From: Chitinispirillum sp.
Lineage (GTDB): Bacteria > Fibrobacterota > Chitinivibrionia > Chitinivibrionales > Chitinispirillaceae
Length of the DNA stretch: 42,988 nucleotides
Reading direction: 5' to 3'
NCBI GenBank assembly: GCA_007115975.1
Contig: SKJJ01000171.1
Coordinates: 1-42,988 of the forward strand
Positions 8,238-15,485 of the stretch are shown here, piece by piece. Under the pieces are notes generated by a model. That model worked only from the letters and a program-made list of their open reading frames with translations. It did not search any database and had not been told where the DNA came from. Position 1 is the first letter of the stretch. Every line of letters starts with the position of its first letter. Both the position numbers and the translations under genes were made by a program.

Positions 8238-8854
8238 TATATTATTCCGATCCTTGTGGTGTAAATAGTCGGATAGCTCTCCTTGAGATTGTCAAAAAGA
8301 AAGCTTGCCTTAGCTTCGAGCAGTAACTGAATATCGGTTGTTCTAAAGAGAATGACCCCAAAGGCTCCAGAAATGTTGAAACCGAAAATGTTATTTGAAT
8401 TTCCCCTTCCTCCGCCAAAACCGAAATCAGCAGCAACAAAAGGAGAGATGTCTTCGGGAAATGGTGCCAGGTTTAGACCTAGATTCAGACTTGCCAGAAC
8501 AGCATTATCAAAATCGGTGGTGAGGTCAGCGATAATCCGAATGGCCGAATACTGGTTTACTTCCCAGAAATTCCCGATAAAAAAGCTGTAGGAGAGGTCC
8601 CGTGTGGCGAAATTTTCGGTTAGGGCCGGGCCAAATCCTGCACCAGAGTACCGTGAAGCTCTCGTTTTGGGTACGCTGAGCGGCTGAGCAGTTGTATCGA
8701 TGGCGGTATCAGAACCGCTCTCTTCGTAAAAAGTTGAGTCTTGGAACAATTCATTTCCGTGGATATTGCCATGGATCGCTCGAGGAATTAAAACCAGAAA
8801 CGATACAAACAGTGCAGATATAAGCTTTGCCGTACAATTTGCTTTCATGAGCAT
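8234..8854 (-). CDS. putative outer-membrane beta-barrel protein
   Basis: This 206-residue protein starts at the ATG at 8854, where a typical signal peptide begins (MLMKANCTAKLISALFVSFL). Purine-rich AAGGAAAAGGGGG lies upstream. The frame could extend 34 codons further, but that would bury the signal peptide. The mature protein has a short Ser/Thr-rich linker and then alternating amphipathic segments rich in Gly and aromatics (FGFGGGRG, FGFNISGAFGVI). It ends in Tyr (RIGIIY), typical of barrel proteins recognised by the BAM complex. No specific family was recognised; OmpW- or porin-like folds are possible. It converges with the metallopeptidase gene. Confidence 0.65.
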   Translation of the reverse strand: MLMKANCTAKLISALFVSFLVLIPRAIHGNIHGNELFQDSTFYEESGSDTAIDTTAQPLSVPKTRASRYSGAGFGPALTENFATRDLSYSFFIGNFWEVNQYSAIRIIADLTTDFDNAVLASLNLGLNLAPFPEDISPFVAADFGFGGGRGNSNNIFGFNISGAFGVILFRTTDIQLLLEAKASFLFDNLKESYPTIYTTRIGIIY

Positions 8855-8969
8855 GCCCCCTTTTCCTTTACGGTTTTGCTTTCTATAAAAGACCCGCAAG
8901 AGGTATACCAGACCACTTTTTATGATGGATTTGTAAATGAAGGGTTCATTATCCATATTTACGAAAGTT

Positions 8970-9350
8970 ATGAAAATGTCAACTAGAGCAGGAGCACTTT
9001 GTTTTGTTTTTATAATGATGCAGACACCATCATGTTTTACACTAGTATTTACTTATGAAAATTCTTTTACTAAGGTAGAGCTGGGGTCAGCAGCTCATTT
9101 TGAGATCCCTGCACATAGTTATAGCTCCTACGATGCTCCGTCGATTCAGTTTCAGTTTGGTCCGTATCTGCACAGTTATCTACAGCTTAGTCCAAAAAAC
9201 TATCTGATCCTGAATATTGAACATCTTTTCTGGCATGAGGAGAGCAGAACAGAACACCAGGCCCAAAGAGCGGTAACGCTGGATGTCTATCTCAAAAGAG
9301 AGGTTCTTCCAGTTTGTGTACAGTGGTTGATTTCATATCTTTGCCTTTGA
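8970..9350 (+). CDS. small exported protein, doubtful gene
   Basis: This is a 126-residue frame with a signal-peptide-like start (MKMSTRAGALCFVFIMM) and a mature part with aromatic, beta-rich stretches (SIQFQFGPYLHSYLQLS). That suggests the beginning of a barrel protein that stops early. An in-frame ATG at 8937 is possible but would bring the start close to the divergent neighbour. There is no Shine-Dalgarno. A very short hairpin with six Ts (9452-9470) follows. It may be a truncated gene or a lineage-specific protein; no function is assigned. Confidence 0.38.
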   Translation: MKMSTRAGALCFVFIMMQTPSCFTLVFTYENSFTKVELGSAAHFEIPAHSYSSYDAPSIQFQFGPYLHSYLQLSPKNYLILNIEHLFWHEESRTEHQAQRAVTLDVYLKREVLPVCVQWLISYLCL

Positions 9351-9513
9351 CATAGTGATTTATATAAAGTCATTAACGATTCGGTTTATCATCAACATAT
9401 ATTGAACCAATCTTGAATAATTTGGTTATGGTGAATAGTTATATAAATTTTGCCAACACTTTGGTTTTTTCGCAAAATGATTAGTCGTTTCATGCGGTTA
9501 GCTCAACAATAAT

Positions 9514-9542
9514 AAAAAAAAAGGACGCAAAAAATGCGCCCC
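9514..9542 (-). terminator. intrinsic terminator of the FKBP gene
   Basis: Read on the minus strand, GGGCGCA pairs with TGCGTCC (one G-T wobble) around a T-rich loop and is followed directly by nine Ts. It lies about 35 bases beyond the stop codon of the prolyl isomerase gene. Confidence 0.85.
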
Positions 9543-9574
9543 AGAATAATAAATCTAATCAAAATGGCCGTTCT

Positions 9575-10006
9575 TCAGGAAACGATCCCAACCAGCTCTA
9601 TCTCAAAACTAAGGGCTTTGCCTGCAAGGGGATGATTGGCATCGAGAGTGACACTTTTTTCATCGCTGCCGGTGATTCTCATCGTGTACTGAGTGCCCTG
9701 ATTATCCTGAACATTGACACTTTTGCCAATTTCCGGTTCTACATCGGGCGGAAACTGCTCTTTAGCCACCGAGACGATCAGTTCCTGCTGATGCTGTCCG
9801 TAGGCGTTTTCAGCCTCTATTTTCACCTCTTTTTTATCACCGATCACCATCCCTTCAACTGCCTGTTCGAAGCCGTTTATCACCTGCTGGCTTCCGATCT
9901 TGAACTCAAGTGGTTCCCGGTTTTGTGAACTGTCGAAAACGGTGCCGTCTTCCAGTTTGCCGGTGTAGTGTACTTTGACGGTATCGCCATTTTGTGCAGA
10001 AGCCAT
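9575..10006 (-). CDS. FKBP-type peptidyl-prolyl cis-trans isomerase, SlyD-like
   Basis: This 143-residue protein accelerates proline isomerisation and, in the SlyD class, acts as a cytoplasmic chaperone. The FKBP core is split, as in SlyD. The N-terminal part contains VHYTGKLEDGTVFDSS and QVINGFEQAVEGM. The insert-in-flap chaperone domain follows (about 65-120, from AENAYGQHQQELI onward), and the fold closes with HPLAGKALSFEIELV. The His/Cys-rich metal-binding tail of E. coli SlyD is absent, so a nickel role is not expected. No signal peptide is present. AGGAG lies 8 bases before the ATG. A 7-bp inverted repeat (CACAATG 10033-10039, CATTGTG 10064-10070) upstream might be regulatory. Confidence 0.88.
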   Translation of the reverse strand: MASAQNGDTVKVHYTGKLEDGTVFDSSQNREPLEFKIGSQQVINGFEQAVEGMVIGDKKEVKIEAENAYGQHQQELIVSVAKEQFPPDVEPEIGKSVNVQDNQGTQYTMRITGSDEKSVTLDANHPLAGKALSFEIELVGIVS

Positions 10007-10291
10007 AATGGGTTCTCCTTTTTAATTTGTGCCACAATGACCCTGACATGTTACCATATCAGCCATTGTGACGGTTTAAATGGTACAAAAATGATAAAGA
10101 TCTGATGTAAGTGCCCCTGAATAATCCAGAAAAAACCAGTAAGTTGTCAGTGAGAACAGCGTGAGAGATAGTTGAGGCAGTAGATTTCAAACAGCAAAAC
10201 AGATTTGTTACAAAAGGTCTGATTTTAAAATAGAGGATTTCAACTCTTTGGGTCAAGGGATCAGGGGAAATAGCAAAAAAACGTTAAATCA

Positions 10292-10816
10292 TTACAATTC
10301 AGATTTGACTACCTGATGGCTGAGCATGGTGTCTCCATCAAAAATAAAACGACCTGTAATCTGTTCTCCTTTAAGAATAAGAGGAAGCCACAGTGGGTCA
10401 TCAGCCCACATCTTTTCATAGGGTATGTGCTCCTTTGGGCACCAAAACGGGTCAGCTTCAGGGGTGTTGATCATTGTACCCTTGTGGGAAGAGGCAATAA
10501 ATACGGTGCCCCGCAGGGAGTAGCCGTCGGTGAAAATAAACTGCAGTTCTGCCATGAGAACCAGATCCGCCGGCACGATCCCTGTCTCCTCTTCAGTTTC
10601 ACGGATTGCTGCCTCAAAGGGAGTCTCTCCGAGCTCTATTCTACCGCCGGGAGCGTTAATTTTACCCTTGCCGAGGCCGGTTTTCTTATGTATGAGCATC
10701 AGCTGGTCATTCTGTTCCACAAAACACAATACTGCATGTTCAGTGAAGGACCACTGTTTCCAATCGACAGATTCCACAGATGTGGGGATGGTGGGTTTTA
10801 GGTCAGCTTTAGTCAT
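10292..10816 (-). CDS. NUDIX hydrolase, MTH1-like (oxidised purine nucleotide sanitation)
   Basis: This 174-residue protein probably hydrolyses 8-oxo-dGTP or related oxidised nucleotides to the monophosphate. The NUDIX box fits Gx5Ex7REUxEExGU, starting at Gly58 with REtEEETGI at 72-80. It is preceded by KKTGLGKGKINAPGG, very like the substrate-binding strand of human MTH1/NUDT1. The C-terminal half also carries the MTH1-type MWADDPLWLPLIL stretch; in MTH1 the equivalent Trp-x-Asp-Asp recognises the oxidised base. About 25 extra residues precede the fold. It is transcribed away from the flagellar operon. Confidence 0.82.
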   Translation of the reverse strand: MTKADLKPTIPTSVESVDWKQWSFTEHAVLCFVEQNDQLMLIHKKTGLGKGKINAPGGRIELGETPFEAAIRETEEETGIVPADLVLMAELQFIFTDGYSLRGTVFIASSHKGTMINTPEADPFWCPKEHIPYEKMWADDPLWLPLILKGEQITGRFIFDGDTMLSHQVVKSEL

Positions 10817-11197
10817 GTGAATCCGTATTGTGATTATCGGGTTTGGTAGAATATAATATCAGCCGCGGGCCGATATACCGGGCTTTTGAAAGCTGTGGCC
10901 TTGCTGCCTCTGCGCTCACATGCTTCCCTGGGGTATCAGAGCGCAGAGAGGTGAAAAGGCTCTCAGCAAAAAACAATATGTGCTCTGAGCGGGTAATTTA
11001 TTGTTTAATTGGCACTCAGAGCGGAAAAAAATGCCCCGACGGGGAACATCTTGTCCCCCAAAACCGTTGCATCAATAATGATCCAATCCCATAAATCTAT
11101 AATTAACAGTCCTTTAAGAGAATGTCAAAAACAGGCACGCTATATGCTAATACATTCTGCTGTATTTCAGAATCTTCTCACAGGAGAAACACAGAAA
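10817..11197. other. intergenic region between nudix and flagellar operon
   Basis: This 381-base region has a candidate sigma-70 promoter (10828-10857), a GCCGATAT motif resembling a flagellar sigma-28 -10 (10869-10876), an inverted repeat GCTCTGAG/CTCAGAGC (10982-10989 and 11015-11022) and a GGGG...CCCC hairpin (about 11041-11058). The flgF frame stays open through part of it, but nothing there resembles the rod-protein family. I treat it as the untranslated leader of the flagellar operon. Confidence 0.5.
10828..10857 (+). promoter_or_regulatory. candidate promoter of the flg operon
   Basis: TTGTGA (10828-10833) and a perfect TATAAT (10852-10857) are separated by 18 bases. Just downstream, GCCGATAT (10869-10876) matches seven of eight bases of the sigma-28 -10 box, but a matching -35 is weak. 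Either or both could drive flgF-flgI. The leader would be over 300 bases. Confidence 0.42.
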
Positions 11198-11932
11198 ATG
11201 ATTCAGGGACTCTATACCGCTACTCAGGGAATGACCTCTCATGTAAAGAGACAGGATCAGATCGCGAACAATCTGGCCAATATCAACACCACCGGTTTTA
11301 AACAGAGCGGTTCATTCACCAAAGCATATCAAAAGTATCTTACCAATGATCAAAATCAGGTTTTTGCAAACCGTGAGATAAAGACTGATGAAGTATACAT
11401 TGATTACCGACAGGGTATTACAAAGCAGACCAATAACCCACTCGATTTTTTCATCGAGGGCGATGGGTTTTTCAAGATTATGACCACCGATGGTGTTAGG
11501 TATAGTCGTAACGGTAATTTTTCACTGAATCCTGATGGGTTGGTTGTAACCTCAGATGGCTCGAAGGTGATGGGTACAGAAGGGTACATCCGGGTTGAGC
11601 CTGATCTGCCCATAACCGTGAGTGCATCGGGAGAATTTATTCAAAAGGGCGAGAGCAAGGGAGTGCTGAATCTGGTCGATTTTCCAAAACCGTACGAGTT
11701 CTTGCGCAGTGGGAACAGCCGTTTCAGGCCCTCTGTTCCGGGGCAGCCCGAGCTTAGGGCGCAGCAATACACTCTGCGTCAGGGGTATCTTGAGGGTTCC
11801 AATGTTGATATGATCCGTAACATGGTTAATATGATCTCGGCTCACAGAAATTACGAGGCTGATCAGAAAGCGCTCCATGCACAGGATGAGACATTGCAGA
11901 AAGCAGTTAATGAAGTTGGCCGGGTCGGTTAA
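11198..11932 (+). CDS. flgF: flagellar basal-body rod protein FlgF
   Basis: This proximal rod subunit, 244 residues from the ATG at 11198, starts MIQGLYTATQGM. The family N-terminal motif ANNLANINTTGFK follows, and the C-terminus has the coiled heptad region (DMIRNMVNMISAHRNYEAD) that packs with the N-terminus in assembled rods. The frame is open 63 codons further upstream, but those residues do not resemble the family, and AGGAG lies 11 bases before the chosen ATG. FlgF rather than FlgG is assigned from its shorter hypervariable middle and its position before flgG. It is the first gene of the flgF-G-A-H-I operon; export is by the flagellar type III system. Confidence 0.87.
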   Translation: MIQGLYTATQGMTSHVKRQDQIANNLANINTTGFKQSGSFTKAYQKYLTNDQNQVFANREIKTDEVYIDYRQGITKQTNNPLDFFIEGDGFFKIMTTDGVRYSRNGNFSLNPDGLVVTSDGSKVMGTEGYIRVEPDLPITVSASGEFIQKGESKGVLNLVDFPKPYEFLRSGNSRFRPSVPGQPELRAQQYTLRQGYLEGSNVDMIRNMVNMISAHRNYEADQKALHAQDETLQKAVNEVGRVG

Positions 11933-11965
11933 ACAAAAAGAGCAATTAAAACAGGATAGACTATT

Positions 11966-12754
11966 ATGATGAGAAGCATGATGACAGCGGCAACAGGGAT
12001 GGAAGCACAGCAACTTTATATGGATACCATCTCAAACAACCTCTCCAACATTAACACCAACGGGTTTAAACGCTCCAAAGTTGAGTTTCAAGATCTGATG
12101 TACCAGACACTCCGTGAGCCTGGAGTCAGAAATTTCGAAGGTGGAATGGCTCCCGCAGGCTTGGAGGTTGGGCTTGGAGTAAAACCTGCCGGAACACAGC
12201 GTATTTTCGAGCAGGGCTCACTTAATCAGACAGAAAACCCCCTCGATCTGGCTATTCAGGGTGAAGGGATGTATCAGATTTTGATGCCCGATGGTTCCGT
12301 TGCCTACACTCGCGATGGCTCCTTTAAACTCTCCAGTGATGGAACGATTGTCACCTCTTCGGGTTTTCAGGTGTTGCCACAGGTTTCAATCCCGCAGGGT
12401 GCTCAGGGCTTCCAGGTCACCGCCGATGGGAGAGTTTCAGTCCTGATGCCCGGAGATGAAATGTCCATTGATCTTGGGCAGATTGAGCTTGTTCGCTTCA
12501 TTAATCCATCAGGCCTTAAGTCACTGGGTGGTAATCTGTTTGCCACCACCGATGCAAGTGGTCTGCCTGTTGTTTCTTATCCCGCAGAGGAGGGAGCCGG
12601 AACGATTATGCAAGGGTACTCTGAAGCGTCGAATGTAAGAATTGTCGATGAGATGGTCAGTATGATTACAGCACAGCGCGCTTTTGAAATTGTTTCCAAG
12701 GCGATACAGGTCTCAGAAGAGATGCTCCAGATGGCAAACAATCTTAAGAGGTAG
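11966..12754 (+). CDS. flgG: flagellar distal rod protein FlgG
   Basis: FlgG forms the distal rod that spans the periplasm through the P and L rings. At 262 residues it has the expected length. The N-terminus (MMRSMMTAATGMEAQQL, then SNNLSNINTNGFKRSK) and the C-terminus (GYSEASNVRIVDEMVSMITAQRAFE) are the two conserved helical parts of the family. Between them are the FlgG-type motifs NPLDLAIQGEGMYQI and YTRDGSFKLSSDG. It lies 33 bases after flgF and directly abuts flgA, with no base between the flgG stop and the flgA ATG. Confidence 0.95.
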   Translation: MMRSMMTAATGMEAQQLYMDTISNNLSNINTNGFKRSKVEFQDLMYQTLREPGVRNFEGGMAPAGLEVGLGVKPAGTQRIFEQGSLNQTENPLDLAIQGEGMYQILMPDGSVAYTRDGSFKLSSDGTIVTSSGFQVLPQVSIPQGAQGFQVTADGRVSVLMPGDEMSIDLGQIELVRFINPSGLKSLGGNLFATTDASGLPVVSYPAEEGAGTIMQGYSEASNVRIVDEMVSMITAQRAFEIVSKAIQVSEEMLQMANNLKR

Positions 12755-13786
12755 ATGATGAACTGTTTTTCTGCACCAGAAAGAATTGCTTTTAAAGGCT
12801 CAATCAGGCTGAAAACAGCCGTACTGTTCCTAGTGGCCATTTTCTTTTCAAACTCTTACGCAGGTGCAGGTAAAGTTGAGGTTTCAATTCATTTCCACGA
12901 TTCAATTACTGTAAACGATACAATTATAACCGTTGGCCAGTTGGGGCAGATTAGCAGTAGTGATGAGCAACTTGCTCATAAAATCGCCCGGTTTTCAGCA
13001 GCGCAGTCAGCTCCTCCCGGTTATAGCAGGTTTCTTAATACTGATGAGCTTATACTGTTCCGTTTGCAGCCCCATTTCGGTAATGTTGCGTTTTCAGCTG
13101 CGGGGCAAAAGAGGGTAAAGGTACATTCAGACTATGTTGAAAAGAGTGTTGAGGCTTTTAAAGAGCAGATAATCCAGTTCTTCTCTCAAAATACCGACTG
13201 GAAGGATGATGAGTGGGATCTGACTATCAATAATATGCAGCGATCCTGGAAAATGTTCAGAGGGGAAACAGAAGTCTCTTTTTCCGAGCTTCCATCACCC
13301 TATCCAAGGGGTAGTTTCAACCTCTCCATGATCGTAAAACAGGGTTCAGGAAAATTCACCGTCCCGGTCTCATGCTTTGTCAAGGTGAGCTCAGCAGTGC
13401 TGGTGGCAAAAGAGGATATCCGGCGCGGATCACCTATATCTGCGCAGAGTTGCACCCTGGTAACAATGGATATTACCCGTCTTGCAAATACACCCTATCG
13501 CACTGTTTCTGAGCTTGAGGGGAAGCTTGCGGTAAGAACTATTCAAAGGGGCGCGGTCTTGAATGACAGGATGCTCAGGGTTGCCCCGGTAATTGATCGC
13601 GGGGATCAGATCATGATTGGATTTGAAAACAGCGGCATACGGGTCTCGGTTATGGGTGTTGCACGGGAACCGGGTGTTGTTGGAGACAGAATATGGGTTG
13701 AAAACATGCAGACAAAAAGAGTGTTAAGAGCAGAAATTACAGGCAGGGGAAGAGTTACTGTATTCAGAGGGGAGGAGAATATATGA
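12755..13786 (+). CDS. flgA: flagellar P-ring assembly chaperone FlgA
   Basis: FlgA is the periplasmic chaperone for polymerisation of FlgI. This 343-residue protein is longer than enteric FlgA. It has a signal peptide (hydrophobic segment about 21-36), a long N-terminal region of unclear fold and the conserved C-terminal SAF-like region. The latter contains VLVAKEDIRRGSPIS, then GKLAVRTIQRGAVLNDRML and a terminal beta domain with GVVGDRIWVEN. It starts immediately after the flgG stop (TAGATGATG) and overlaps flgH by 4 bases, so all three are probably translationally coupled. Confidence 0.88.
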   Translation: MMNCFSAPERIAFKGSIRLKTAVLFLVAIFFSNSYAGAGKVEVSIHFHDSITVNDTIITVGQLGQISSSDEQLAHKIARFSAAQSAPPGYSRFLNTDELILFRLQPHFGNVAFSAAGQKRVKVHSDYVEKSVEAFKEQIIQFFSQNTDWKDDEWDLTINNMQRSWKMFRGETEVSFSELPSPYPRGSFNLSMIVKQGSGKFTVPVSCFVKVSSAVLVAKEDIRRGSPISAQSCTLVTMDITRLANTPYRTVSELEGKLAVRTIQRGAVLNDRMLRVAPVIDRGDQIMIGFENSGIRVSVMGVAREPGVVGDRIWVENMQTKRVLRAEITGRGRVTVFRGEENI

Positions 13787-14349
13787 AAGTACGGGGTATT
13801 GGTGTTTTGGCACTTGTGCTGATGGTGATTACTGCTGCAGAGGCAAATATCTACAGTCTTTTTTCCGATCAGCGGGCAGTGAGGGTTGATGACATTCTAA
13901 CTGTTATGATCGTGGAATCGGCCAAAGCGGGTAGTGAAAGCAAAACCAATGCAAACAAGGAGAGCCGTTTTGGGCTGGAAGGATCAGCAGGATCCGGCGC
14001 TTTGGGTTTTATTCCTGCACTTGGTGCAAGTGGCGGTAACAGCAGCAAATTTGACGGCAGAGGTGGTACGAGTCGTCAGGGGAATCTGGTTGCCACCGTT
14101 TCGGCCAGAATTATCAACGTGCTCGATAACGGTAACCTTGTTATAGAGGGGAGCAAAGTGGTAGAGATAAACCAGGAAACAGAGATCATCAAGGTCAGCG
14201 GAATAGTGCGGCCTCAAGACATTCAGCAGAACAATATTATCTACAGCTCAAGCATCGCGGATGCACAGATAACCTATTCGGGAAAAGGGGTCGTTAACAC
14301 TGCCCAGCGCCCCGGATTATTAACCAGGTTTATCAAGTGGGTTTTCTAA
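13783..14349 (+). CDS. flgH: flagellar L-ring protein FlgH
   Basis: FlgH forms the outer-membrane bushing around the rod. At 188 residues it is short for the family. The diagnostic stretch IYSLFSDQRAVRVDDILTVMIVES follows the signal peptide. The conserved C-terminal parts are VVEINQETEIIKVSGIVRPQDI and SSSIADAQITYSGKGVV. Unlike the enteric protein there is no cysteine at the signal-peptide end (the region reads VITAAEANIYS). It is therefore not a canonical lipoprotein and must be held in the ring by another contact. The ATG overlaps the flgA stop (ATGA). Confidence 0.93.
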   Translation: MKVRGIGVLALVLMVITAAEANIYSLFSDQRAVRVDDILTVMIVESAKAGSESKTNANKESRFGLEGSAGSGALGFIPALGASGGNSSKFDGRGGTSRQGNLVATVSARIINVLDNGNLVIEGSKVVEINQETEIIKVSGIVRPQDIQQNNIIYSSSIADAQITYSGKGVVNTAQRPGLLTRFIKWVF

Positions 14350-14370
14350 TCTCAAGGAGGACAATGGTTT

Positions 14371-15483
14371 ATGTATAAGATAACGGGTCTGTTTTTGATT
14401 GTTGCAGTTGTAGCGCTTAGCGCACAGCAGGAAGTACGGATAAAGGACGTTGCGCGGGTGAGCGGGCTCAATGACGTGCAGATTTTTGGCTACGGTCTGG
14501 TGGTGGGACTGGCTGGTACCGGTGACAGAAATCAGACTGTTTTTACCGAGCAGGCGGTAAGGAACATGTTAAAAAATATGGGTATAGAGATGCCGGATCG
14601 TCACATCAGAATTCGAAATGTAGCAGCAGTGATGGTGACCGGCAATATGGTCCCCTTTAAGCGTAAGGGTACCCGTCTTGATGTGACTGTTTCATCAATG
14701 GGTGATGCAACCAGTCTTGAGGGGGGTAACCTGATTCTGACTCATCTACAGGGGCCCGATGGTCATATTTACGCCTCTGCTCAGGGACCTCTGGCTACCG
14801 GTGGGTACGACTTGCGGGACAGGGGAATGACTCATATAAAACGTAATCATGTGCTTGTGGGAAGAATTCCTGATGGTGCAATCGTTGTAAATGAGTATGC
14901 TGCAAATACTCTTGACGGCAGAGATATTTCGTTGAATCTTCTGACACCCGATTTCACTTCAGCGGTAAACATGGCTCAGTCAATCAATGAGCAGTATGGC
15001 CTTCAAAACTTGGCTGCCCCACTCGATGCTGCAACTATAGCCCTTAATTTCAGTGCTGTTTTGAGGCAGCAGGGTAATGCAAATCTGATACAATTTATCT
15101 CAACTATTGAGAATATGACCTTTGGTATTGCCACTCAGGCCAGGGTTGTGATGAATGAGCGGACCGGTACCATTGTCGCAGGCGGTGATGTGAAAATTTC
15201 CCAGGTTGCGGTGACCCATGGTGGAATAAAAGTTGAGGTGGTAAATATCCCTGAGGTGATACAGCCCATGCCATTTTCACTCGGTACAACAGAAATTATG
15301 CCAAGTCCTGCAATCCTTGTTGATGAGAGCAATGCAGAGATGGTCGTTTTGGATGGTACTACCAATGTTACCGATCTGGCACAGGCGCTTAACTCCCTTG
15401 GTGTAACTCCCAGAGATATCATCGCTATTCTGCAGGCGATAAAGGAAGCCGGTGCTCTTCACGGACAGCTGGTGATAATGTAG
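14371..15483 (+). CDS. flgI: flagellar P-ring protein FlgI
   Basis: FlgI polymerises around the rod in the peptidoglycan layer. The 370-residue length is typical. It has a short signal peptide ending near SAQQ, then the family opening VRIKDVARVSGLNDVQIFGYGLVVGL with TGD and the VAAVMVTGNMVPF segment. It ends in the conserved SLGVTPRDIIAILQAIKEAGALHGQL. AAGGAGG lies 10 bases before the ATG. This is the last gene of the operon: a strong terminator follows within 75 bases. flgJ, flgB-E and the stator genes are not in the window. Confidence 0.95.
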   Translation: MYKITGLFLIVAVVALSAQQEVRIKDVARVSGLNDVQIFGYGLVVGLAGTGDRNQTVFTEQAVRNMLKNMGIEMPDRHIRIRNVAAVMVTGNMVPFKRKGTRLDVTVSSMGDATSLEGGNLILTHLQGPDGHIYASAQGPLATGGYDLRDRGMTHIKRNHVLVGRIPDGAIVVNEYAANTLDGRDISLNLLTPDFTSAVNMAQSINEQYGLQNLAAPLDAATIALNFSAVLRQQGNANLIQFISTIENMTFGIATQARVVMNERTGTIVAGGDVKISQVAVTHGGIKVEVVNIPEVIQPMPFSLGTTEIMPSPAILVDESNAEMVVLDGTTNVTDLAQALNSLGVTPRDIIAILQAIKEAGALHGQLVIM

Positions 15484-15485
15484 TG

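Noticed and set aside
11011-11028. Possible sigma-54 promoter (TTGGCAC...GC) before flgF
   Set aside because: The GG and GC elements are 8 bases apart instead of the required 10.
10843-11094. Open frame overlapping the flgF leader
   Set aside because: No recognisable protein features; the region contains inverted repeats and promoter signals instead.
11009-11197. N-terminal extension of FlgF
   Set aside because: The 63 extra residues do not fit rod proteins, which begin at the MIQGLYTA segment next to a Shine-Dalgarno site.
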